Below are positions 7,927 through 15,733 of a stretch of DNA of 64,000 bases, piece after piece (the stretch's first letter is position 1; every line of letters starts with the position of its first letter). The notes below the pieces were generated by a model. The model saw only the letters and a program-made list of their open reading frames with translations, made no database searches and had not been told where the DNA came from. The stretch spans positions 62,001 through 126,000 of the forward strand of contig CAZPMN010000002.1 of the NCBI GenBank assembly GCA_964587835.1. Direction: 5' to 3'. This DNA comes from Erginobacter sp964587835 (GTDB lineage Bacteria > Auribacterota > Erginobacteria > Erginobacterales > Erginobacteraceae). Position numbers and translations under genes: made by a program.

Positions 7927-7985
7927 ATGAATTTGGCAGTAATCGGTAATCGGTGAGCAGTAAACAGTGAGCAAGGAGACGGTCT
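7927..7985. repeat. Word-like repeat tract (GTAATCGGTAATCGGTGAGCAG type)
   Basis: The tract iterates GTAATCGG and GTGAGCAGTAAACAGTGAGCA words between two minus-strand genes. The same family recurs near 15685-15723 and 19660-19905. It may have extended the reading frame upstream of the glycosyltransferase at 7917. Confidence 0.5.
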
Positions 7986-7992
7986 CCCCGGC

Positions 7993-8823
7993 TTACAGTC
8001 TCCTCCCCGCCAACAACTGCCAGATCCGGTGCGGGAGATCGAACCCCCCTTGAAGTTTTAAGAAAAAATCTTCCCGATCGTCGTCCGCCGAGATCTCGGT
8101 CCGGCGGAGCAGGTACCGATCGCCCGGCGGGCGATTCAGCCCCGGTCGGACGGTCACCGCCCCCCGATAACCGGAATTCCGGACCAGATCGGCCAGCTCC
8201 GGGGTGGCCTTTCCCCGGGGATAGGAAAACCATCCCGGAGACGTCCCCAGCTTACGTCCGATCGCCTCACGGCTCCCGGCCACCTCCCGCCGGGCCTCCT
8301 CCCGGCTCAGGCCGGGAAGCTCCCGATGGGTCAGGGAATGGGAACCAACCGTTATTCCCCGGCCGCTCATCTCGGCCAGCATTTCCCAGGTCAGGGGTTG
8401 CGAGATATCCTTCCTTTCCCGGTAGCGGGAAAGTTCGATCTTTCCCTCGATGAACTCCGGTACGACGAAGACCGTGGCCGGCAAATTACGGGAAGCGAGG
8501 ATCGGGAAGACGTTATCATAAAAATCCCGGTAACCGTCGTCAAAAGTCAAGACCACGGCCGGCTCCGCCGCGGAGCGGGCGGTATCCCGGGATGAGAATG
8601 CCTCGTCCAGACTTCTCACCGCCCGGCCGGTTGCCCGCAGGAGATCCATTTGCCGGGCAAACTCACGAGGCGGGATTGCCAGCCGATCTCCGCCAATCTC
8701 CGCCACCCGGTGATACATCAGGATCCGAACGGCACCACCGGGAGGCTTTTCCGGAACGAGAAACCGACTGGTCCGAGCCAGCGCTTTCCTCACCCGGCGG
8801 CGAGATTGTTCAAAAACACTCAT
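7993..8823 (-). CDS. Polysaccharide deacetylase, NodB-like
   Basis: This 276-residue NodB-homology protein removes acetyl groups from an amino sugar polymer. Motif 1 is VVLTFDDGYRDFYDN (catalytic Asp and the metal-ligand Asp), motif 2 is GSHSLTHREL with its two His, and ILMYHRVAEIGG at the start is typical of the XagA/PgaB-like envelope branch. The start was set at the ATG at 8823, which overlaps the end of the upstream glycosyltransferase by 14 bases; an upstream start gives a Cys/Ser-rich non-native N-terminus. No signal peptide is clear, so it may act in the cytosol or on a membrane-bound intermediate. The operon suggests an O-antigen or capsule role. Confidence 0.85.
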   Translation of the reverse strand: MSVFEQSRRRVRKALARTSRFLVPEKPPGGAVRILMYHRVAEIGGDRLAIPPREFARQMDLLRATGRAVRSLDEAFSSRDTARSAAEPAVVLTFDDGYRDFYDNVFPILASRNLPATVFVVPEFIEGKIELSRYRERKDISQPLTWEMLAEMSGRGITVGSHSLTHRELPGLSREEARREVAGSREAIGRKLGTSPGWFSYPRGKATPELADLVRNSGYRGAVTVRPGLNRPPGDRYLLRRTEISADDDREDFFLKLQGGFDLPHRIWQLLAGRRL

Positions 8824-9916
8824 AGTAAAGATCCCGGTAATTCCGACACATCGCGCTGACCGAGAACAACTCCCCCACCCGGCGCCGGGCCGCCCGGCCG
8901 AAACGGCGGCGGAGAACGGGGTCATCGGCCAGCCGCTTCAGCTTCCCGGCCAGAATTTGCGGATCGCCCGGAGGAATCAGGAATCCGTTCTCCCCGTCGA
9001 TGATCACTTCCGAATTACCGCCAGCCGTCGTGGCGACGACGGGGCGGCCCTGGGCCATCGCCTCAATCAGGGCGTTGGAGAAGCCTTCCGCCAGGGAGGG
9101 AAGCACGAAGATATCCAGACTGCGGAGAAACTTTGCGGCGTCGGTCACCTCGCCGGGGAATCTGACCCGGCTGGAGAGAGCGGCCCGAGAGGAAAGTTCC
9201 AGCAGCTCCCCCCGACAGACCTCGTCCAGAGACCGGCCGGCGATTTGCAGCTCCCAGTTTACCTCCGGCGGCAGCAGCCGGACCGCCTCCAGCAGGTAGC
9301 GGTATCCCTTGACCGGCCGGATATTCCCGAGGGCACCGATGACGATCCCGGCCCCGGGCCGGTCGGTCCGGACCGAGGGCGCGGTGGTCTTTGGGACCTC
9401 GGTCCCATTGTAGATCAGGGCGATCTTCTTCTCCCCCACCCTCTCCTTCCGGCGGAGATACTCGGCCACCGCCCGGGAGTTGACGGTGATCTTCCGGGTC
9501 AGGGGGTTGACCGCCCGCTGGGCCAGAAGGTGACGGTGGCCCATCCAGAACCCGGTGTCCCGGCGGCTGGTGATCACCGGAACCCCGGCCAGGAATCCGG
9601 CCGGAGGAGAGACCAGATTGGCGGCGAAGAGATAGGAATGGACCAGATTGATCCGGCGGAGAATAATTATCTTCCGGATCCCGCCCACCGCCCGGAGAAA
9701 CCGGAACCCCATGATATTTTTCAGGTCCAGCGATTCCACCGGGATCCCCTCCCCTTCCAGTTCTCCGGCCAGGGGACCCCGCTCGAGCAGGCAACAGAGA
9801 ACCGGTTCAAACTCGGCCCGATCCAGACCCGCCAGCAGATGTCTCAGGTGGCGCTGGGCGCCCGCCCGAACCATCTTGTCGATCACGTATAGGATTCTTC
9901 GCGGCCGTGTGGTCAT
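8810..9916 (-). CDS. Glycosyltransferase, GT4 type
   Basis: This 368-residue GT-B enzyme starts PRRILYVIDKMVRAGAQRHL, a form common in surface-glycan clusters. The donor domain has LPSLAEGFSNALIEAMAQGR and GENGFLIPPGDP. The ATG at 9916 overlaps the stop of the acetyltransferase gene by ATGA; the longer upstream frame is a shadow of that gene. It sits with WbpD- and WbpB-like genes, so it may transfer the diacetamido uronic acid they help make; this is inference. Confidence 0.87.
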   Translation of the reverse strand: MTTRPRRILYVIDKMVRAGAQRHLRHLLAGLDRAEFEPVLCCLLERGPLAGELEGEGIPVESLDLKNIMGFRFLRAVGGIRKIIILRRINLVHSYLFAANLVSPPAGFLAGVPVITSRRDTGFWMGHRHLLAQRAVNPLTRKITVNSRAVAEYLRRKERVGEKKIALIYNGTEVPKTTAPSVRTDRPGAGIVIGALGNIRPVKGYRYLLEAVRLLPPEVNWELQIAGRSLDEVCRGELLELSSRAALSSRVRFPGEVTDAAKFLRSLDIFVLPSLAEGFSNALIEAMAQGRPVVATTAGGNSEVIIDGENGFLIPPGDPQILAGKLKRLADDPVLRRRFGRAARRRVGELFSVSAMCRNYRDLYYECF

Positions 9917-10521
9917 TTTGGGATTTCCGGACAGCTGGCGACGGTGGCGCCCTCCCGGCGATACCTCCGCCCGCACCTCGAACAGAGGGCGATGGACTTC
10001 TCGAAAGACAGCCGTTCGCCACAGGCGCAAATCCAGCCCCGGATCCCGGCGGGATTGCCGTAGACCAGGGCGAAGTCCGGAACGTCCCGGGTGACCACCG
10101 CTCCGGCGCCGACCAAGGCCGACCGCCCGATCGTGTGGCCGCAGACGATAGTGGCGTTGGCCCCGATGCTGGCCGAGCGGCTGACCAGGGTCTTAAGATA
10201 GAATTCGCTCCCCCGCTGGGGAAACTCGCTCCGCGGATCGAGGATGTTGGTGAAGACCATAGAGGGACCGCAGAAGACGTAATCCTCCAGTTCCACCCCC
10301 TCGTAAACGGAGACGTTATTCTGGATCTTGACATAATCCCCGATCCTAACGTTGGCGGCGATGTTGACGTTCTGCCCGATCGAACAACCCCGCCCGATCC
10401 GGGCCCCCGACTGGACGTGGCTGAAGTGCCAGATCTTGGTCCCCTCTCCGATCACCGCCCCGTCATCGACATAGCTCGATTCGTGGACGAAGTAGCCGTT
10501 TTCGGTTGGTTTCGTTGTCAT
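9913..10521 (-). CDS. UDP-3-amino-GlcNAcA N-acetyltransferase-like (WbpD/WlbB) with C-terminal zinc ribbon
   Basis: This 202-residue left-handed beta-helix acyltransferase is of the WbpD type, which acetylates the 3-amino group of UDP-2-acetamido-3-amino-2,3-dideoxyglucuronate. Hexapeptide repeats run from about 15 to 155 (GAVIGEGTKIWHFSHV, IGRGCSIGQNVNI, YGNPAGI at the end). The last 40 residues hold two Cys pairs (CACG and CSRCG), a small zinc ribbon often seen on this family. GGGGAG precedes the start. The oxidoreductase upstream at 10612 fits the same pathway; the dehydrogenase and aminotransferase steps are not in the window. Confidence 0.85.
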   Translation of the reverse strand: MTTKPTENGYFVHESSYVDDGAVIGEGTKIWHFSHVQSGARIGRGCSIGQNVNIAANVRIGDYVKIQNNVSVYEGVELEDYVFCGPSMVFTNILDPRSEFPQRGSEFYLKTLVSRSASIGANATIVCGHTIGRSALVGAGAVVTRDVPDFALVYGNPAGIRGWICACGERLSFEKSIALCSRCGRRYRREGATVASCPEIPK

Positions 10522-10611
10522 AACGTCTCTCCCCGCTTCGCTTGAATTTCTGCCATAGAGCGGCGAAAACTTGAAAATTGGTCATTCCTTGTTGGATATT
10601 GGTTATTCATT

Positions 10612-11619
10612 TTAAGTCAGTTCGATGGTCCGGCCCCCTTCCTCCAGGGAACACTGGGCGGCCTCCAGGACGGAAACCACCGCGCGCCCGTTCTCGCCAT
10701 CGGTCAGCGGCGGCTTTCTCTTCTGGATACATTCAATAAAGTGCCCGGTCTCCGCCCGCAGCGGCTCGCCGGCCTTGACCCAGGGGATCTGGACGTCCCC
10801 GTAACGGAGATTGAGATACTCACCGTAGGTGTCGTAGGCCAGATTCTCCGGCACTCCCTTGTCGTAGATCCGGACCGGCTCCGAGCTGTCCATATCGTCA
10901 AAGACCAGCATCTTCCGGGAGCCGACGATCGTTACTTTCCGAACCTTATGGGGGTCAAGCCAGCTGACGTGGATATTGGCCATCACGCCGCCGGAGAAGA
11001 TGATGGTCAGGAAGGCGACGTCGGCCACTTCTTTCTGGATGTAGGATCCTCCCCGGGCGGAGACCGCCGTCGGGGGTTGGCTGATCAGGTAAAGGGCCAC
11101 CGAAACGTCGTGCGGAGCAAAGGTCCAGAGCGCGTTCTCGCTCCGGCGGATTTTGCCCAGGTTGAGCCGCTGGCTGTAGAGATAGTAAAGATCACCGATC
11201 GTCCCCGCCTCGAGTGTTTCCTTGAGCTTTCTCACCGCCGGGTGGTAGAGGAGGAGATGCCCGACCATCAGGATCAGCTCCTTCTCTCCTGCCAGCCGGC
11301 AGAGCTCTTCACAGTCGGCGGCGGTCAAAGCCATCGGTTTTTCGACGAAGACATCCTTCCCCGCCTCCAGGCAGTCGCGGGCGATCTCGAAGTGACTCGC
11401 CCCGGGGGTGGCCACCACCACCGCCTGGAGGTCGGGCCGGTTCAAGATATCCCAATAGTTTTCGGTCAGGATCAGCTCCGGATACTTCTTTCCGGCGGCG
11501 GCGCGGCGGGCTTCCACCCTGTCGGCGGCGATCACCACATTCGCCTCCGGCAGTTCCTGAAAATTGCGCAGCAAGTTCTTTCCCCACCCTCCGACCCCGA
11601 TGATTCCCAGGTTGATCAT
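10612..11619 (-). CDS. Gfo/Idh/MocA oxidoreductase, WbpB/WlbA-like
   Basis: This 335-residue NAD-dependent sugar oxidoreductase probably oxidises C3 of UDP-GlcNAc uronic acid, the step before the amination and acetylation done by WbpE and WbpD. The Rossmann start is LGIIGVGGWGKNLLRNF, and FVEKPMALTAADC holds the family EKP motif. HLLLYHPAVRKLK and WTFAPHDVSVALYL follow, as in WlbA. A clear AAGGAGC ribosome site precedes the ATG. The 90-base gap to the acetyltransferase holds a TTGGATATTGGTTATT repeat. Substrate assignment depends on the WbpD-like neighbour. Confidence 0.85.
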   Translation of the reverse strand: MINLGIIGVGGWGKNLLRNFQELPEANVVIAADRVEARRAAAGKKYPELILTENYWDILNRPDLQAVVVATPGASHFEIARDCLEAGKDVFVEKPMALTAADCEELCRLAGEKELILMVGHLLLYHPAVRKLKETLEAGTIGDLYYLYSQRLNLGKIRRSENALWTFAPHDVSVALYLISQPPTAVSARGGSYIQKEVADVAFLTIIFSGGVMANIHVSWLDPHKVRKVTIVGSRKMLVFDDMDSSEPVRIYDKGVPENLAYDTYGEYLNLRYGDVQIPWVKAGEPLRAETGHFIECIQKRKPPLTDGENGRAVVSVLEAAQCSLEEGGRTIELT

Positions 11620-11627
11620 CTTCGGCT

Positions 11628-11838
11628 CCTTGTTGACAGGATAACAGGATTGAATTGAATTCTTCCCCTACCCCACCCCCATTTTTTGGACAGGATAACA
11701 GGATTTACAGGATAGGGGAAATGATGCCGTCCAGGGTCCTTGATTATTTGCGGTTGGGGAGGTTTATGACTGTCAAATAAGACCCAAAAATCCCGCGTAT
11801 CCTGAAAAAAACTATCCCGTAGATCCTGTTATCCTGTC
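11628..11838. repeat. Repeat region with CAGGATAACAGGAT words in both directions
   Basis: CAGGATAACAGGATT occurs near 11638 and 11692, and the inverse ATCCTGTTATCCTGTC at 11824-11839, so the gap is flanked by inverted copies. The right-hand copy codes the last residues and the stop codon of the adjacent glycosyltransferase. The same family appears at 24291-24465. Confidence 0.6.
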
Positions 11839-13070
11839 TGATTCTTTTCCCGGTCCGGGGGCGAGGTGAAGAGGGCGGCGATGGCAGCGGAGGTCTTCTC
11901 GATATCCCACCTCGCCTCGATCTTCTGCCGGCCGGTCCGGCCATACTCCCGAAGCAGTTCCCGGTCCTGGCTGACCTTTCGGACCAGGTCGGCGATCGCC
12001 GCCGGGTCTTTCTCGGGGATGGTGAATCCGCAGGGTGGGTCATCGATCAGTTCCGGCAGCGAGGGGAGCTCCGTGCAGGCCACCGGAACCCCGACCGCCA
12101 GCGACTCCAGCAGGACGTTGGGTATCCCCCAGTGGATTTTCAGTACCGCCGGGAGAATAAAGAGATCGGCCCAGCGGTAATGTCCGGGCATCTCGTCCTG
12201 GGCCTGGTAGCCGGTAAACTCAATGCGCCCACCCAGCCCCTTCTCCTCCACCAGGTTCCGCAATTTCGCCTCCAAGTAACCGCCGCCGACAATCCGGCAG
12301 CGGAAATCGAAGTTGTCCCGGGTCAGAATCTTCCCGGCCTCGATCAGGTACTCGAACCCCTTGCACTCGAAGAGACTCCCCACCGAGAGGATCCGGAAGG
12401 CCGCGGCTCCCGAGGCAGCCTCCTCCTTCGGCCGGTAATGGGTAAGGTCAACGCCGTGGTGGATCACCTGGATCTTCTCCGGGGGAATCCCCGGATCGAG
12501 GGCCGCCAGGTATCGGCGGTTATCTTCGGTGCAGGTGATGACGAACCCGGCCCGCTTGATCTTTTTTGCCAGGCCCGCCGTCTTGAGGTAAATATCGTGG
12601 GCATGACCGGTGAAACTGAAGGGGATCCGGTTGATCCGGGAGATGATCAGGGCGGAGAGGGCCGGATAGGTAGCCCACTGACCGTGGACGCGGGTGATCT
12701 CTCTCTCCCGGCAGATCCGGGCGAAATACACCGCCTGAGGCAGGAGGGCCAGGGATTTGAGGAGAAATTCCGGATCGGGCCAGTTAATCCGGATAAGCGC
12801 AGCGAGCAGGCCGAGATAGAGCGCCGGCCGGTTGAACAGGAGACGGAAGTTCTCTCGGAGAAGTCGGTAATCACCGGTCAGCCGGCTGTACACCGTCCTC
12901 CCGGCCAGGCGACCGGAGATCGAGTGACGGACCGGATCACGGTCGGAGTGTTTGATCGAGAAGAGGGTGAGCTGGAGCCGTTCCTCCAGCGCCACCAGCT
13001 CCCGGAGAATGAAGACCTCGTCGTAGCAGGGGAACTGGGAGAATATCATCGCCACCCGAAGCCGGCTCAT
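11829..13070 (-). CDS. Glycosyltransferase, GT4 type
   Basis: This 413-residue GT-B enzyme starts LRVAMIFSQFPCYDEVFILR, the form seen in colanic-acid-type transferases. The acceptor half has VHGQWATYPALSALI and FTGHAHDIY; the donor half has GIPNVLLESLAVGVPVACTE and PCGFTIPEKDP. It overlaps the flippase gene by ATGA. The last residues (QTG, then stop) are coded by the CAGGATAACAGGAT repeat, so the native 3' end may have been replaced by repeat sequence. Donor and acceptor are unknown. Confidence 0.87.
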   Translation of the reverse strand: MSRLRVAMIFSQFPCYDEVFILRELVALEERLQLTLFSIKHSDRDPVRHSISGRLAGRTVYSRLTGDYRLLRENFRLLFNRPALYLGLLAALIRINWPDPEFLLKSLALLPQAVYFARICREREITRVHGQWATYPALSALIISRINRIPFSFTGHAHDIYLKTAGLAKKIKRAGFVITCTEDNRRYLAALDPGIPPEKIQVIHHGVDLTHYRPKEEAASGAAAFRILSVGSLFECKGFEYLIEAGKILTRDNFDFRCRIVGGGYLEAKLRNLVEEKGLGGRIEFTGYQAQDEMPGHYRWADLFILPAVLKIHWGIPNVLLESLAVGVPVACTELPSLPELIDDPPCGFTIPEKDPAAIADLVRKVSQDRELLREYGRTGRQKIEARWDIEKTSAAIAALFTSPPDREKNQTG

Positions 13071-14599
13071 CTGCTCCCTCCTCCCTGTCTTCTCCCGGAG
13101 TTGCCTATCCCCGCCAGCAGCTGCCGGAAGATGGAGCGGTCCCGCTCAGTGATCGTCCCCAGTCCATAGAGGAGGACCCCGTAAACCACCGCGCTGGTAA
13201 TCAGCACCACCCCGAACGGGAAGCCGAGGATCCCCTGCCAGCGGATCAGCCCCCCGGTAGCCGCCGCGGCCAGCAGGGGCCGCCCGAGCCCGTGGGCCAG
13301 CAACCCCTGCCGGTATTCCCGGCGGAGGATCAGGGCCAGGACCGCCAGGAGGAAAAGCTGGGCGGCGAAGAGGGCGACCGGCGCGCCGGTGATTCCGATC
13401 AGGCGGATCCCGGACCCGGGACCGTAGGCCCCGATCACCGGAACCGGGGAAAAGCGGGAGAAGAGCGAGCTGAAGAAGAAGGCCCCAAGGGCGTTGAGCA
13501 GCGCCGCCAGGCCGACCACCAGGGCGAAGAGCCACTCCCGGCGGGAGGCGACCATCGCGTTGAAGAGGAGATAGTTCTGGGGCATCAGGAAAATCACCAG
13601 ACCCAGGAGCTTGAAGACGGGGATAGCGTCCAGGTACTGCTCCCCGAAGAGCAAGAGGATCAGTTCGTCGCCGAGGAAGAAACAGTAGAGGACGAGCAGG
13701 AGGGAGAGAATGTAGAAATAGCGGCTCAGGGTCCGAGTGATCTTGACCAGCCGGTCGCGGTCGGTCCGGTAGAGCCGGGAGAGCAGCGGGAAGATCGCCC
13801 CCATCATCGCGATGATCACGGTACTCTCCAGGGCCAGGTAAGGGAGGGTGGCCACGCTGTACTGCCCCGCCCCACCCGAACCGGCGGTCCGCTGGAGAAC
13901 GATCCGGGTCACCTCGTGGAAAGAGTTGAAGAAGACCGCCAGCCCCATCGGCAGTCCGCCGACGATCAGGGGGCGGACCAGGGAGCGGTCGAACCGGAGC
14001 CGGGTATCGGGGAACTTGGTCCGGGAGAGGAACCAGGCGAACCCGAAGAACCAGACGGTCGCCAGAAGGTAGAGGAAAGCGATCCGGACCACCCCCCAGC
14101 CGAGGTAGACGGCGAGGAAGACGAGAAACATCAGGGCCAGGTCCTTGCTGGTGTTGGCCGCCGCCTCGTAGCCCATCTGCTCCCGGGATCGGAACTGGAT
14201 GACGAAGTTGGAACCCAGCGAGGAGAGGATGTAGATTCCCAAGGCGATGAAGACCAGCCAGGCGATCTCGGAACGGTAACCGAGACCGTAGACTAGGAGC
14301 AGGGCGGCCAGGAAGCTCAAGACTGAAAACAACCCCTGGAGGGAGAGGATGGTCCCCAGGTAGCGCCCGATCTCCCCGGTCCGGTGGGAGCACTCCCGGA
14401 TGGCGATCTGGCTCATCCCCAGGGAGCAGAGGATGGTCAGCAGCGAGGCCAGGGAGCGGGCCACCGACCAGTTCCCGTAGTGGAGAGCGCCCAGCTCCCG
14501 GGCCAGGACCACGCCGATGGCCATCGAGAGAAGCAGGCGGATCCCCCGGCTCAGGATCAAGGCGGCGGCGTTACCGGTCAACCGCTTGATCTCGCTCAC
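13067..14599 (-). CDS. Oligosaccharide flippase, Wzx/MATE-like
   Basis: This 510-residue integral membrane protein has about 12-14 hydrophobic segments. It starts SEIKRLTGNAAALILSRGIR, typical of the RfbX/Wzx polysaccharide transporter family, which moves undecaprenol-linked sugar units across the inner membrane. The start is GTG, 3 bases after the ispG stop, and the stop overlaps the glycosyltransferase start by ATGA. The link to uppS in the same operon makes sense because the carrier lipid comes from that pathway. Confidence 0.88.
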   Translation of the reverse strand: MSEIKRLTGNAAALILSRGIRLLLSMAIGVVLARELGALHYGNWSVARSLASLLTILCSLGMSQIAIRECSHRTGEIGRYLGTILSLQGLFSVLSFLAALLLVYGLGYRSEIAWLVFIALGIYILSSLGSNFVIQFRSREQMGYEAAANTSKDLALMFLVFLAVYLGWGVVRIAFLYLLATVWFFGFAWFLSRTKFPDTRLRFDRSLVRPLIVGGLPMGLAVFFNSFHEVTRIVLQRTAGSGGAGQYSVATLPYLALESTVIIAMMGAIFPLLSRLYRTDRDRLVKITRTLSRYFYILSLLLVLYCFFLGDELILLLFGEQYLDAIPVFKLLGLVIFLMPQNYLLFNAMVASRREWLFALVVGLAALLNALGAFFFSSLFSRFSPVPVIGAYGPGSGIRLIGITGAPVALFAAQLFLLAVLALILRREYRQGLLAHGLGRPLLAAAATGGLIRWQGILGFPFGVVLITSAVVYGVLLYGLGTITERDRSIFRQLLAGIGNSGRRQGGGSR

Positions 14600-14602
14600 C
14601 GC

Positions 14603-15682
14603 TCAATCCCCCGGGGCGGCGGGCCGTTCCAGTTCACCGATCAGGGCGTCGACCACCTCCCCGACCGGAAAGCGCCCGATCACCTCGCCCCGCTTGAAGA
14701 GGAGGGCGCTCTCCTTCCCCCCGGCGATCCCGATCTCGGCCCGCCGGGCTTCGCCGGGGCCGTTGACCTCGCAGCCCATCACCGCCACCAGCTGCCCGGC
14801 CAGCCGCTCCTTGGCGGGGAGGCGAGCCAGTCTCGACTCCACCTCCTCCACCAGGGCGAAGAGGTCGATCCGGGTCCGGCCGCAGGTCGGGCAGCTGACG
14901 ATGGTCGGCCCGAACTTCCTCAGCCCCAGGGTCTGGAGGATCTCCTTCGCCACCCGGACTTCCCGGACCGGATCGGCGGTCAGCGAAACCCGGACCGTAT
15001 CGCCGATGCCCTCGAGCAGGAGCATCGAGATCCCGATCGCCGAACGGACGGTCCCGGGGAGAAAAGGCCCGGCCTCGGTGATCCCGACGTGGAGCGGGTA
15101 ATCGGTCTGCGAAGAGAGCAGCCGGTAGGCGGCCCGGGAGGTGAAGACGTCGAAAGCTTTGACCGAAATCTTGATCTCTCCGTAACCTTCCCGCTCGATA
15201 ATCGCCACCTCTTTCAAGGCGGACTCGACCAGCGCCTCCGGGGTGGGGCCGCCGTACCTCTCTTCCAGTTCCCGGCTCAGCGACCCCTCGTTGGCCCCGA
15301 CCCGGATCGGGAGCTGCTTATCCCGGCAGGCCTGGACCACCTCCCTCACCTTCCAGGCGGCCCCGATGTTGCCCGGGTTGATCCGCAGCCCCGCCGCCCC
15401 GGCTGCCGCCGCGGCCAGGGCCAGGCGGTGGTCGAAGTGGATGTCGGCGATCACCGGCAAGGGAGAGCGGCGGAAGATTTCTTCCAAAACCCCGGCGGCG
15501 GTGGAGTCGGGGACCGCCACCCGGGCGATCTCGCAACCGGCCGCGGCCAGCCCTTCGATCTGGGCCACGGTCGCCCCCACGTCGCGGGTATCGGTCTTGG
15601 TCATCGACTGCACCGCGACCGGCGCCCCACCCCCGACCGGAACCGTTCCCACCATCACCCGCCGAGTTTCCTTTCGCTCCAT
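14603..15682 (-). CDS. ispG: 4-hydroxy-3-methylbut-2-enyl diphosphate synthase
   Basis: IspG (GcpE) carries out the second-last step of the MEP isoprenoid pathway using a 4Fe-4S cluster. The 359-residue protein has the short bacterial form: VPVGGGAPVAVQSMTKTDTR at the start, PVIADIHFDHRLAL, GLRINPGNIG, and the cluster cysteines in SCPTCGRTRIDL and GCEVNGPGEA near the C-terminus. It is in the uppS-cdsA-dxr-rseP-ispG operon, a common arrangement. The gap to rseP holds a GATTACTGATTACTG tract. Confidence 0.97.
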   Translation of the reverse strand: MERKETRRVMVGTVPVGGGAPVAVQSMTKTDTRDVGATVAQIEGLAAAGCEIARVAVPDSTAAGVLEEIFRRSPLPVIADIHFDHRLALAAAAAGAAGLRINPGNIGAAWKVREVVQACRDKQLPIRVGANEGSLSRELEERYGGPTPEALVESALKEVAIIEREGYGEIKISVKAFDVFTSRAAYRLLSSQTDYPLHVGITEAGPFLPGTVRSAIGISMLLLEGIGDTVRVSLTADPVREVRVAKEILQTLGLRKFGPTIVSCPTCGRTRIDLFALVEEVESRLARLPAKERLAGQLVAVMGCEVNGPGEARRAEIGIAGGKESALLFKRGEVIGRFPVGEVVDALIGELERPAAPGD

Positions 15683-15684
15683 AC

Positions 15685-15723
15685 CGATTACCGATTACTG
15701 ATTACTGTTTAATGATTACTGAA
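15685..15723. repeat. GATTACTGATTACTG tract
   Basis: Tandem ACCGATT/ACTGATT 7-8-base words fill the gap between rseP and ispG. They match the family at 7927-7985 and 19660-19905. Confidence 0.5.
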
Positions 15724-15733
15724 CTCCGTCCCC

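Noticed and set aside
11620..11828. Insertion sequence remnant
   Set aside because: Inverted repeat words are present, but there is no transposase fragment and no target-site duplication.
12132..13169. 345-codon antisense frame opposite a glycosyltransferase
   Set aside because: Shadow of a clear GT4 gene with no recognisable domain.
14384..15712. 442-codon antisense frame opposite ispG
   Set aside because: IspG on the other strand is beyond doubt; the frame has only Arg/Gly/Pro-rich sequence.
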